Assembly (NCBI GenBank): GCA_963969395.1
Contig: OZ017799.1
Location: forward strand, 14,324,501 to 14,388,500
Direction of reading: 5' to 3'
Source of the DNA: Pseudoscleropodium purum
Taxonomy: Eukaryota; Streptophyta; Bryopsida; Hypnales; Brachytheciaceae
Length of the DNA stretch: 64,000 nucleotides
The notes beneath the pieces were generated by a model. The model saw nothing but the letters and a program-made list of their open reading frames with translations, made no database searches and had not been told where the DNA came from. The first letter of the stretch is position 1; each line of letters begins with the position of its first letter. Of the stretch, positions 1 to 12,520 are shown in pieces. A program made the translations under genes and the position numbers.

Positions 1-3000
1 TGCCTTATAAATTACTCCAGAAGCCCAGGTGGGCCTGGCCAAAGTCTGCAGTTCAAGGCATACAATGGGGGTCCGTCCGTGCCACTTGTGCCCTTTTCCT
101 CGAACCTGTACTTGGCTTGTTCGAATGGATGAAACTTTTTTTTGATAACTTGGAAGACGTCATGGTGATGAGCCACGGCAGGTCAGTCTGGGTAAGAGTG
201 ATCCTTTGTCTTTTGACAATTACCAAAAGGTAAGGTACATAGAGATCAGATTTGGTAGAAATTAAGTCATTTTTTGTAAAAAAAAGTGCCATGTGTCATC
301 TTGTGAATGGTCCGAGGTGATGTGGACGGCTGAAAATCTGACATGGAAATTCAATTTCAGAGCACTCAGGTGCCAAATGAGACCTTCATGTACGGTACTA
401 CTCTATTCCTATTGAAGTATGTTAAGTAATTCCCAAGGCGCTGGGCCATTGCTGTCGTCTATTTGGGGGGCAAGGAGACAGCAAGATTCAGAGTATTAGT
501 GCACTTGGGGGGGAGCATGGCGGGTCTGACCGAGATTCGCTCGGGATGCAGGGAAGGGGAGTCAGGGAAATGCTATAAAAAGAAAAGCCCTAAATGGGGG
601 CTTGGCTTGGCCCCAGGGAGGGGGGTCTTTGTTGTACAACTTCCTCACCAACACCCACCCCTTATCATCTCTCGGCCCGATGATACATGCATACCATCCC
701 AGAAAACCCGAGCCCACTTATTCATTCAGGGCTTCAGATTTGGGGTTTTGGATTGAAGGGGGGGGGGGAGGATGCACGAGGGAGGGAGGAAGGCTTTGCA
801 TCAATATCAAGGATGTTCTTTGGAGGAGGAGCTTCCTTGTTCTTAAAGCGAGTGTAGCAGCTATTGATAATGGTATATGTATGCATATTTTAGTCGTCTT
901 TCTCCCCCCCTCCTTTTAAGAAATGTCTTTCTCCCCCCTTCCTTTTAAGAGATGTCTTGTTCAAAAGGTAGGCAAATTATTTCTTGTAATCTCCTCTTCA
1001 CATATGCAATGTGTGTAATTAATGATTATGGATTTTTCATTTATCAATCACATATTTCATCCATATCTAAATGGTTGTTTATGTCAGGCAATCTCTTTGT
1101 TGTTAGAAATTCTAACAAAAAAACAAGCACTCGTTGTTGGACATTGCCTTCTTCATCAACATGTTTTTTTTGTCAGAATTTCCTTCGTTTTAGTAAAAGT
1201 CCTTCAATTGAAAGATTTAGGAAGCTTATTTGTAGTTGCAACATTATAATTTTGGGTGTTTTTGACATGGAAGGTACATAAATTGATGATTATGCTAGTG
1301 ACAAAAGTTTGCTATCATGTTGAACTTGATTCTAAGACGCATGGCACTCCCCAATTTAGGATCATTATTGTATGTTCTACATAAACAAGAAGATCCACAA
1401 TGGTCACGTAGTGTATTTTGAATGTTGTTAAATTTGAGCATGATGAGTTTTACATGTTAGAATGGCATGCCCATGAAAGATGCTACTTGTTGAAATATCA
1501 AGGCAATATTTTTATGTCTTGTTATATTTTAGTATTAAATTTCTATTCTAGGAGTCACTATGCTTTATAGTCTTATAAGGGATTATTCAAAAAATTTAGC
1601 ATAAAAATCCCCTTTGATTGGAAGAATGTTACGTTTAAATTTTATGAACTAATCTTTTTTGTCATTTCCAAAGGCAAAGTTTGTTCATTCTAGTCTCATA
1701 GTAAAACATTAAGTGTCTATATACATTTGTAATTTAGACAATATATTAGAAAATGAGTTGAAAATACATGGAAAAAATTAAAAGTTGTAATTATAATTTT
1801 TTGGGCAAAAATATTAAGTAAAAATAGTTACCAAAGGAATGAAAAAGGTATATGGCTAATAACCTTTGACATGAAATTAAAATATGCCAATTGCAACATT
1901 AATTTTTTTTCAAAATTAAGACAAATAAATTTTTATTTTTATTTTTATTTTTAAATTTAGCTCAAAATCAAATTTACACATTATTTTAGTATTTATTGCA
2001 TTCACAAATGATTTTAATTCTGGTCAAAAGTCAATATAATTTTCATCTAATTATTTCAAATAGAATGATTTTTCAGTTTTGTATCTATATCCATGTATCC
2101 TTTTATATATATGATAGGATACATCTCTCTCTATATATTCAATACTTTAGAGATGCCTTCTTTTAGAGATAGCTATTTTGAGCTTGCTTATTATATGCTA
2201 TTCCAAAAATGTCATGCAAAAATTAACAATACTAAGTCATTTGACTTTGACTACGGACATTTACAAAAGGTTCAAAGTAGGCTACTTAGTCCTTTAGAGG
2301 TTTAGGTTCTTCTATCAATTGGTAGTAGTATGACACATGATATTGTTTTCTAAATCAACTTGTTCCCCTAAGTTAGAATAAATGAAAGGTTTAGAAATAA
2401 AACATTCTACAATTGTTGGATTCTAGACCTTAAGCAAATGAATACCAAGACAAGTAGTAGTGATTTTTTCCTTGGAATTGCCTTTGATTGTTTGGATTTC
2501 TCTCCTAAGACAACCAATGAAGAACATTTTTTGGAATGTTTCATTTTGAAAAATCACCTAAGGCAAAGTTTTGATTAAAAAAAAAATGTGGTCATGAAAA
2601 ATAACTTGAAGAACTATATTAGAAAAATTGGGAGAAAAATGTGAAATTTCATTTTTATTTTATTTTTTGATATGGACAATCCAAAAATTAGGTAACAACC
2701 ATAAAATGGTAGATTAGGCATTTGGGGGTTAACAACCTCCCATAACATATCTTTTGCACAATCAACAATTTACAACAAAAATCTTATATACAAGTCTCCA
2801 AAACTTAAGTAATTTACAATAATTGATTGAGTGACAAAATGAATACTATAACATTCCTCAAGTATGGTGTTCTCAAACTCGGAAGGACATCTGTAGTACT
2901 ACAATATGCAATGTCTATCATCTCCACATACTTCATAGGCATTCAAAGTACCACAATCACTTCGATGTATCCACACAACTCCCCTATCCACTCAATGCAT

Positions 3001-3887
3001 GCTAACCTTGTGTGTTTAGTATCATGTACTATTTGTACAACTATTGCAAATGTCTGCAACAACACTCCCATGGCATATTTTGTTTTGCAAGAGAGACGAG
3101 AGAAACATGTGCACGATGAATCACAGGAATGCTCAATGCACTCTAGGTTTTTCATCGTGAATGTCAGATGAAATAATCAGATGGTATTTCTCCTACAGTA
3201 GATGAAAACATGATGGATTTTATGACAAGGGTTGTGACAAAGGGTCATGACTCTGCATATTCTAACAGATAAGGTAACTCTGCCTATGACAGCCCTGTCC
3301 TCTCCTGTACTGTACAGGGATACAGTCATTTGGGGAAGTGCAGTTCTTCAGTATCTGTACCATACTCCTCTCAAGAAATACGCATGACTTTTTATTTATT
3401 TTTCGCAAAAATGCATTAATGATCTCGTCCACAACTTTCAAAGTTCTGCCTCAAATCCAATACAGCAATTACAATCTTCATTTCGCCTATTCAGTGAAAA
3501 GAATTTGAGACCATGACTTGAGTCTCCCTTTCTCTTTACAGGCTAAAAAGTCCGGATTCGTTCAACACCCCTAATGTCAGGTAGCGACCGACAGGGGTAA
3601 GTTCGGGACGCCTACAAGTACATTGCTCCTCTCCGAAATGGACATGTGTGAGCTGGGTTTTGATTGTTGTCGCGATGAAGTTGTACAAAGGCCGGCCGTT
3701 TCCTTAGGAGACAAGACGGAGCTGTGTGGAGGAGGATGGGACTCATGGGAGGAGAGGAGAGGTCGCGATGGGGGCACTGACCCAATTGTTCCATTTCCTT
3801 CCTGAGGTCCTGGTAGCTTCGGTATGCATCCATCCAGAAAGCTCAGCATTCTGCTTTGCAAGGTGGGTACTACGCCCTCCAAACCTG
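1..3887. other. No gene recognised (AT-rich flank)
   Basis: No recognisable coding region on either strand. A TATA-like string (CTATAAAAAG) occurs near 570 and G- or C-rich runs near 757-768 and 904-940, but no credible open frame follows. Short frames at 952-1281, 2093-2305 and 2827-3171 match nothing I know and have AT-rich composition. The segment 3,560-3,890 is less AT-rich and could be an exon remnant, but I cannot assign it. Confidence 0.5.
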
Positions 3888-4905
3888 CCACTTTTTTTAT
3901 AGCTATTGTGCCTCGTTACGATTATTACTAGACTCATCAAATTTTCATTGATTTTCTTGCTGGCAAGTGAAAGGAGGTTCCAACGTACTAAAGAATGTGA
4001 TGTTTGGATACCATATGCAAAAGTTATGAAGCCACCAAACTTCGCCACTTTATAGCTACTGTGCCTAGCTCCTATCACTATTAGATTCGTCAAATTTTCA
4101 TTGATTTTCTTGTTGGCAAGTCAAAGGAGGCTCCAATGCACCAAAAATCATGGCATCTCGATATTGTATGCAAAAGTTACAAAGCCCCCAAACCCACCAC
4201 TTTTTAGCTATTGTGTCTAGTTACGATTATTACTAGATTCGTCAAATTTTTCATTGATTTTCTTGTTGGCAAGTGAAAGGAGGTTCCAACATACTAAAGA
4301 ATGTGACATTTGGATACCTCATGCAAAAGTTATGAAGCCTCCAAACCCTCCACTTTTTTAGCTATTTTGTCTAGTTCCTATTATGGTAGAACCACCCATT
4401 GTCAACCACTTTAGCAATTATGTGCATATTTTGGAGGAGTTTAAGGCAATGTAAATTTTTTGCTTGTAAGAAGATAGAAATCGCAAGGATTGCAATTTGT
4501 TTGGTTTTTTTGTGCCTTGAATTGAAATTACTATGAATTTTGGAAGCCGGTAGGTGGTCTAAACCTATAGCCATTATGTAGAGTCTTCTAATTCCGATCA
4601 TTTAAAGAACTACTTTCTGCTCATTACTTTGGGACATGTGTCATGACTTGAGTAGTCTTAACTTTGAAAAGGAAAAAAAAATACATTCTAAGCTTTGGTT
4701 GAAAATTTATTCTAGCCTTGGTTGGAAATAGTGCACCCTACATATTGGAAATGGGTCCCTAGTTGGCAATGGGTGGTTCTACCATACACCATTAAATTGG
4801 TTGAATTTTCATTGATATTCTCATTGTCAACTAATTAGAAGGAAATTCCGACACACCAAAGAATGCAACATTAGAATATCGGATGCAAAAGTTACAAAAC
4901 CAAGG
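3888..4905. repeat. 154-bp tandem repeat, three full units plus a split fourth
   Basis: Units run about 3888-4043, 4044-4197 and 4198-4350. Each begins near CCACTTTTTTAGCTATTGTG, passes through TCAAATTTTCATTGATTTTC and GGCAAGTGAAAGGAGG, and ends near ATGCAAAAGTTATGAAGCC. A fourth unit starts at 4351, is interrupted at about 4383 by a MITE, and resumes from about 4786 to 4905. The units look roughly 80-90% alike by eye. No coding potential is seen. Confidence 0.85.
4384..4783. mobile_element. MITE, TA-flanked (Tc1/mariner-like), inside the tandem repeat
   Basis: The ends are perfect inverted repeats, TGGTAGAACCACCCATTG at 4384 and its complement ending at 4783, each flanked by TA. The ~400-bp element interrupts the fourth unit of the surrounding 154-bp tandem repeat, which independently marks it as an insertion. 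There is no coding frame, so it is non-autonomous. A diverged relative lies at about 53,548-53,934, sharing AAATTACTATGAATTTTG and CACATGTGTC. A weaker relative may lie at about 6,490-6,800. The superfamily is inferred from the TA duplication. Confidence 0.75.
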
Positions 4906-6849
4906 TCAAAATTTTTCTTTCAAAGAGATTGTAATAATTGTTTCTTCAATGTACACACATATCAATTTTGGAAATCTACAAAAAGCGATGATGATATGAT
5001 AGGGTACAATTTTGGATGTTACCCACTTTACGTGCAACAACAAAGAGTGACCTTAGTTGTTGATGTTGCCTTTGCCTTGCCCTTGTTTGAATGAGTAGTA
5101 AGAGAGTTATTATTTTTTGGCGGTTGGATTTTCACCGCTGGTACAGTCAAGAGTAGAACTGACCTCCTTGCCAAAATACACACACCAACCAAATAATTTA
5201 AGTTGTGTGTTCAATGGAGTTTCAGATCCTCCGTGGTAGTACTGTTCCCATTTCCCATTTTCAGATTGGAAATTGTTGAGTTTCATGAATGTGTTCCAAA
5301 TGTAAGAAAGTGACGCAAGGAGGGTCGGTCGGTCATTCCACTGAATGTACATTTCCATGTTTCCATAAAAGAACAATATGTATTGTACAGTAGTTTTTAC
5401 TAGACAAAGACTATGATATTCTCCCAACCATCTTTGGTCCTGCCGGGGGGAGGGTGTGTGATAAGCTTAGTGGAACTTCTCGTCCAATGAGGAGCCTTTT
5501 TCAGATTCTGCAGCCCGCCCTTTCCACACTAATTTTCAATATCCACTCTTCCCTTCAAAGAGAGCAATTTGCGATTGGAGCCCCACAACAGTCACTTGTG
5601 TTGAATCAGCCTGTTTTGGTTGTTCATCTTTATGCAGAGTGGGGACGCTCAAATTATGAAGCCAAATGTTAATAAGGTAGAAGTACCTATTTCGGATCAC
5701 TCAAGCATTTCAGCATGTACGATGTCAGAAAGTCATGGAGAACTGACTTCAATGTGTGTAAAAATAAGGATGAGGAAGAATGAAAAAAAAAAAAAAAAAA
5801 TCGAAATTCTTTTTCTCTCAAAATGATTTTTTTCTTGAATGTAAATGTGGATTTTTCAGTTGGGCTCATTCCGGTTTCATAGACTCACCTATTATGGTTA
5901 ACTTTGGCACTTCTCCCTAAGCCAAGAAGGAAGAGAGATGAGTGGACAAGAAGGTACAAACAATGAATCTTTTTCAATGAATAGTATATTCAACTGCTGT
6001 CCAAAATAAGGTATCTCTATGTAGTCATCATAGGAGGCTTGTCCAAAATAGGTTCTTCTACCATATCTCAACATGGGAGTCCTTACCATATTTGCTTCAA
6101 AACAAATAATTAAATAGAAAATGAAGTTATTCAAGACAATTGACCAAATATGGTAGAGACAAGGTTCTTAACATATTGGTTGTAGTACTTTAACGTGCAG
6201 AGGATTAACAATGTTATGCCACATTTAACTACTTTTGAACTTTTAAAAGTTCATAATTAATGATATTGATAAAAAAATGATCATTATGAAATAATGCAAA
6301 ACATCAAAAGATCAATACAAAATATCCGGAGATCTATACAAACATCATGGGATCTCCTGGTGTTATTATCAAGAAATCCCACAATATTTTGTCCAAAATT
6401 CACTAAATAGTCCAAAAGTAGTTCAATGTAATATTATTCGATGAATGATTTTCTAGTAAACTATTTATAAAATGAAGAATGCACCTAAAGAAGGCAACCC
6501 ATTTCTAATCACTTAACTAGTTACATTGCATTTTTAAGGTGAATTTCTTCAATGGGGAAATTTTCCAGTGTGCAAAAATAGAATTTGGAAGGTTTTCATA
6601 ATTTTTTAGATTTTTATTTCTCAAAACATAATTACTATGAATTTTTTTAAATGAAGATTCTATTCAACCTATATTTGTCATGTAGACCTTCCTATTTCTG
6701 ACCAAAGGCTAATTGCAAAATCCACCAAGGGTTGGTTACAATATTGAGAATCTTGTAGCCAATCATAATATGCCACAATTGTCAATAGGGAATTGTGCCT
6801 AAACGTCTAGATCCTTTTCCAAAATTGATGATTTGGGAAAAATTATTGT
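4906..6849. other. No gene recognised
   Basis: AT-rich DNA with no convincing coding region. A minus-strand frame at 5110-5427 is open for 105 codons but resembles nothing I know. An 18-base A run lies near 5784-5801. From about 6,490 to 6,800 the sequence resembles the interior of the 4384-4783 MITE (ATAATTACTATGAATTTTTT followed by AACCTATATTTGTCATGTAGA), so an old copy may lie here. Confidence 0.4.
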
Positions 6850-7370
6850 AAAGTGCTATTTGAAAGAATATTTTGGAATTGATATACAAATAAGAGTTGT
6901 AAATTTTGAATTTTGGATTCTATCCTTATGATTAGATTCACTAGTGCTATCATTATTTTTGTATAAATTTTGAAAGGGAAAATTTCAAAATTTCTACTAA
7001 ATTCAATTACAAGCAAAATATTATCATTTTTTGAATAAAACTTGTTGGAGTAGATTTGAAATGACGTTCTCTTGATATAGTGATTTTTGGAAATTTTTGT
7101 GCTCTTTAAATTTATGAACTCATTTTTGCAAATCTAATTTTGAACTAAAATCAATGCAATTTGGGGCTTGACACACTTCCACGTTTGTAACTTTAGAAAA
7201 TATAAACTCTAGTAACACCAAATCCAACCATTAGATAGGACAACAACTTGATAAAGTATCTCCACAAATTAGATGACTTTCATCCAAGCAATGCTGAGAA
7301 AGATGACTTAATTTCAATCTGTTCATCATTTCGAAATTAGACATCAAAACGTTCTAGGGTTAATCTCTTC
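6850..7370 (+). repeat. Dispersed repeat, inverted copy at 59,668-60,195
   Basis: About 520 bp match the reverse complement of 59,668-60,195 with scattered differences. Anchors are AGAATATTTTGGAATTGATA, CAATTACAAGCAAA, CAACCATTAGATAGGAC and GATGACTTTCATCCAAGCAA. No coding frame or terminal structure is evident. It is an old dispersed element of unknown class. Confidence 0.7.
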
Positions 7371-8389
7371 TTGCACGAAAAAGAGAGCAACCTATATTAA
7401 CAAAATAGAGAAGTGATCAAGAATGGGTTTCTTCCCATATTTATTCATGAATCTAATGATTTTTTTGTTGACTACCTTAGTAATAGTTGTTTCCTTATTG
7501 AATCAATTCACTCAAGGTGGTAGTGGGTTTTCCTTATTTCACTATACCTATTTCACTAAACTTGTTTAGTCACTAAATTTCTCAAGGTCATTTCCATGCA
7601 AAAATCATTCAAAAAAATCATTTTTTTACTTAGGTTAGACAAATTCTAATTTTATTTTTTTTCAATTCAACTACAAGATCTCATTTTTGACTCATACGTA
7701 TGTGAGCACTCAAAAACATTTGCATACAACTAATGTATGGATTATAATGAAGGTATTAATGTAAAGACAATAAACTGTCTCTTTTGAAGTCATTGTCATT
7801 GTGATAAACTATCACAGTGAGCTCAAAAAAAAAATTAAAGTGAAATGGCAATAGGCAATTTAAATTTCAAAATTTCCATTACCCCCTCCCTCCCCCCTTT
7901 GTAATTTTCATAAATCAATTTATTTGATAATCAATATGGGACAATTCATCTCGTATCCATATCCAATATTCACTATGTATTTGTATACAATATTGTATCC
8001 TTATCTAGTATTCATTTTGTATCCATATTTAGTATATTTGGATGGCTCAAATTGAATCTCACAAGATCAATGGCTTGTGATTTTTAGTGAAATCAACGGC
8101 GATTTCAAAGGTAAGCATTTTTTCTTAAAACAATCAATAGCCTATAAATCTTTTGAGAGAGGGGGGGGGGGGGGCAACTAATGCAAACCAAAAGTGGTTT
8201 GCACTCTTTTCAGTACATTGTTTGAAATAAACAAATAAATATGTCTACTATATTAATAAACTTTTAAATTCAACATAAAATAAGATATGAGGGTTGCAAC
8301 TTACCAAATTGTATCAATGTGAAGGAAAATAGGGTTAGAAATAAAAACTCAAATTCAAAATCGAGAAAATTCACACGTATGAAATCTAA

Positions 8390-8447
<58 letters not shown>

Positions 8448-10430
8448 GAGAAAGGTTGTACGTTATGAAAAAAACACGAAATTGCAAATAATTTTATTAT
8501 GATATTGAAAAATGTCAATATCAATGGTATGAGTTTTGTATTAGAAATCCTAGAACTTTTTTATGGAGTTTTTTTATTTTATGAAAATTGACCTCAATAT
8601 AAAATCCTCACATGTGTGCTTGAGATTCCAATAAATGTACATTCATATATTTTCACTATTTCTTTTGGAACAAGATGCTAACAATTAAAACCAACTCCAA
8701 CTTTAATCAAGTTTTTAAAAATCAAAGATTGATCCTTCAACCTTCACAATCAAATTGCATGTGATTATATGAAGCTATATAATTTTGTACGATATAATAT
8801 CATATGAAAAAAATTCTAGAAGATAAAACTTAAAAACCTTACAATCATAATTATATGCAATTTTTTGTGACATATACAAGTACCATGTGTGATGGAGAGT
8901 AGAGTGTAAATTTTGAACTAAAAACATTCATTATTAAAGTTGGTTAAAGAATAAAAGGTGTGATATTCTATTATAGAAGATAATGTTAAAGATATTTGAA
9001 TGTATTTAGCCCAAAAAGAACTCTTGTAGCTATGTTTCTCCTACCAACTTGGCATTAGTAAGGTATCTACACTTAAAATCATTTGAATTAGCATCTAAAG
9101 AAGACATCTATTGTTAAACTCTCTTAACTTTTGTAAAATTATATTGACAATTGAAAGAAGGTTTTAGATTATCTTAGCTTGTGTTTTCTAGACACTATAT
9201 GAATAATCTATGAAATTTCAAAGTGATAATTATAAGTGAATCAAAAACCAACCTACGACTCTCAAGTTCCAAAGATTTATATTTTAGGCAAGATCCTAAA
9301 TGGTAGTATTTAGTCATTGTAGGATCAATAGTAGGTGTAATTACCTTAACAAAAGTCATTTGCCAATTTTAATTATTTTTAAACAACCAACAAAGGCAAA
9401 CATATCCATTTACCAACCAACACTCAATCCAACCCTCATATATAAGTGACACACATTTTCAAACACAAATGGATACCATTGCTATATAGGGGTGTAGGGG
9501 ATTGCTTCATGGATGCTAATGGGTATGTCTCCCTTATGTTATGAGAAGCTTTGTGAATAGAGGCTTAGCATGCCTTTGTCCTTATAGCATCCACTCGCTT
9601 TCCAAACAAGGTCCTACTCAAGCTTCTTTACATTCATTATAAAATTAGCTTTTGTTAATGAGAAGCCTCCTTCCTTTGGTCCAATGCAAAGAAACTAATT
9701 AATTCCAAACCTTGCCACCATAATTTACAAGACTAACTCTAGAAGGATGGGCTCATTGCCATGGAAATCATCCATTTGCTTAGAAAACTCCAAGAGCACT
9801 CAATGGAGGTCAAACTACTATCCCCTTTTCACACAAAATTCCCAAAGATGAACATTTGCACTTTGTCTTACATAGAAGGATTCTCTCTATCATCCATCAG
9901 ACACTTATTAAGGATATGTTCACACACGGGTGTCAAGGTGACATTTGCTACGTGAATCTAGTCCAGAAGTAGGTCTAAATTCGTTCCTAAAACCCTAAAT
10001 AACAATACTCTTTTATACCAAGTGTGAACATACTTCTAGAATTTGTGTGATATCCTCCAAGGGCTACCATTACCCTAATTGAAAACCCACATGAAATTGC
10101 CAGAAAAGGGCAAAACCTACAAGTCATGATCCCGGCCGAAGGAATCCTCCATCATGGGCAACACTGGTGCCCACAGTGGGAAACTCATCACCAGGTGGCA
10201 TCAAAAGTAGAAGATCATGACAAAAAAAATATGTTCTCCAAATACATGGCCTCTCAACAACTCAACAACAGCAGCAATCCCAATACGTACATACACTCAC
10301 CAATACATGCATACATACACCCCGTACCAAAACTTCGGTACACTACAGTATACCGATAGCGTAGAAGACGAGGCCGGTGGCGTACGCTACAGACCGTCTG
10401 CCCAGCATCAAATACTATACAGTACTCGTA
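7371..10430. other. No gene recognised; simple repeats
   Basis: AT-rich and non-coding. It contains a run of 14 G at 8161-8174 and an (AT)n microsatellite at about 8393-8444. Nothing in either strand supports a gene. The segment 10,080-10,430 becomes less AT-rich toward the ARF leader. Confidence 0.5.
8393..8444. repeat. (AT)n microsatellite
   Basis: An uninterrupted AT dinucleotide run of about 52 bp in non-coding DNA. Confidence 0.95.
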
Positions 10431-12520
10431 CCCCGGGCTCCTTTTGCAACCCTCTCTCCCTCCTCTCTCCTCTCTCCTCTCTCCTCTCACATTGGTAATG
10501 GCGATGGCGATGGCGAAGATGCAAAAACATGGCTTCAACACTAGTGAGAGCACGGTGGAATCATCAGAGCTTCAGTCTTGTATTTGACGGATCGATAGAA
10601 GAAGGAACTAGCAGCGGGAGCGGGAACGGGAAGCAAGCTCACTGGAATCTGAAGACCATGTCGACTTCCCGAGTTCTTCGGCTATGTCAGAGGTTGACGA
10701 CGTGATGATCGAGTGCTCGTCGATTGCGCTTGTATGCAGAGTCCATCACTTTGGAGGTTAATCTTGTGGAAGAGTGTCAATCATGGAGGTTGCGGAGGAG
10801 GAAGGACGCGAGACGATGACGATGACGATGACGTTGACGTTGGGAGGTGGCGTACGTTTGAGTTTAGGTGAGTGGGTATGCGCAAATTCGAATGGTGTGG
10901 GAGGATTAGCTTTCGTTGCAAAATCTGTTGAGAATCTTTGGTATATCCTGGTGCCGTGGAGGTCGCGGGGGTCAAAGAAATGGAATCTCGAACACGGCTT
11001 GGAAGCTTGGAGTATTTTGCGCGTGTTTTTGAGTCCTTTTGGCGGAGGTGTATGTTATGTGGAGCATTTAGTACTGTAGAGTGCTTTTTCCTGAGTTTCT
11101 GGTGTACCCAATTCGAGGACTCGGGGTTGCAGGAATGTTAGGAGGACACAGTGGTTAGTGATGTTGGAATTTTTGATTCATCATTAGCTTTCGAAGTTCA
11201 CGCTTACTTCTCGTTGGATCTCACATGGCTCTGCAAAACGCATTGAAAGGAGCCTTTAGAGAATGAGTGGAGGTGTGACTCCGGGTAGCTTATGACTAGT
11301 GTAGTCTGGCGACGTTGTTAGTTTCATCTCTAGCTTTGCCGAGATGAAGTGACCGTGAGGGTTATGGTTTTTGTTCAGGGACATTTGTTAAGGTCTAGCT
11401 TGGCTTGACGGCATGTGGTGAGAGGATGTGAGCACGACCGTCGTGTCATCTTGCAGAGGTTCAGACGTTTCACGTGCTACTTCTGTTACAACACTTCTGT
11501 TCAGACTCTCACATGTGCTAGGAAACCTGTTCTGCGACTTCTGTCATTCCGTAGGGGAGTTCTGTCATTCTTAGCCAACTTTGGAGTTTGATCATTATCT
11601 ATATGGTCTACTTTCACGCCTTGAATTGGCTGTGAGGAGGCGTTGCAACAGGGGGCATGCCCTGTCTACTTTGTCTGTTTCATTTTGTCGGTGCTTCTAG
11701 ACTATGTCTGTGCCTACTTCTAGTAATTTTTGTGTTTGTTTTTAGTGAGTACTATATGAGCCTGGTTACATCAGTCTGTGCTCAACTGAGTAGGACGAGA
11801 TTAATTAGAAAGAGTTCCTGTGCACAATTATGGGTGCATGGTTCATTCACTTGAAGACGTACTGTTACTCACTGTACATTTGGATTGATCCATTATCTTA
11901 CTCTATGACCATCAGTGATTAACGTCAGTTGTGTGCAAACCTATTGTAGCTTTTGTCTACGTCGTCCTTATGGATGACTTGATTGATAACTTGTTAGCCA
12001 CTGCGATAGCAGAATTGGTAGGCTTGGGTTTATCTTCTATGCAGAGACGGAGTGCAGAATGAACAAGTGAGGTTGTTGTGAATTGAGGAATGCATATGGA
12101 GGTGAGGGTTTGTTCTTGTATGAGTTAGGCTGGATAATTTGCAGCAATAGTAATCTTCTTCAAGGGTATTCAAAACTATGTTGGATGGTAAGTACAGTCA
12201 TAGTCACAGAAGCTTGGATATATATGATGTCTTACATAGCCAGTCCTGCAATTGGAGGTTAATGGTGTGGTGTGATTTGATGGCAGCAAATAAGTAACAT
12301 GGACATAGTAGTGTTGCTGGCAGTGTCGGGACGTGGGTTGCGGAAAGACTGAAGCTTGGAAGAATCTCTGTTGAGAAATTTAGTAGTGACGAAATTGGAG
12401 CGTTTTTGAGCATATTGCCATTTTTGGCATAATCGAAGCAACTTTTGGATCATACGAGATTTATTTATGCATCTGTGCAACGAGAGGTCGGGTCCTTATC
12501 TGGGGCCTGGTTTGGGTTCA
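10431..12520 (+). promoter_or_regulatory. Probable promoter and long leader of the ARF gene
   Basis: Base composition shifts at about 10,430 to less AT-rich DNA. A pyrimidine-rich tract (CTCTCTCC repeats, about 10,451-10,489) resembles plant core-promoter and leader CT patches. From there to the ARF start no conserved protein appears. The region has several upstream ATGs, including an open frame of 101 codons at 10,774-11,079 containing a GACGAT repeat. Long leaders with upstream ORFs are known for ARF genes. The transcription start and any leader intron are inferred, not seen. Confidence 0.45.

Noticed and set aside
747..760. TTTGGATTGAAGGG, identical to the first 14 bases of the miR159 type
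   Set aside because: The match ends in a G run and no complementary arm that could form a miR159/319-type hairpin is visible within 400 bp.
571..960. TATA-like CTATAAAAAG followed by short open frames
   Set aside because: No conserved protein, no splice-consistent continuation and homopolymer-rich sequence; not enough for a gene call.
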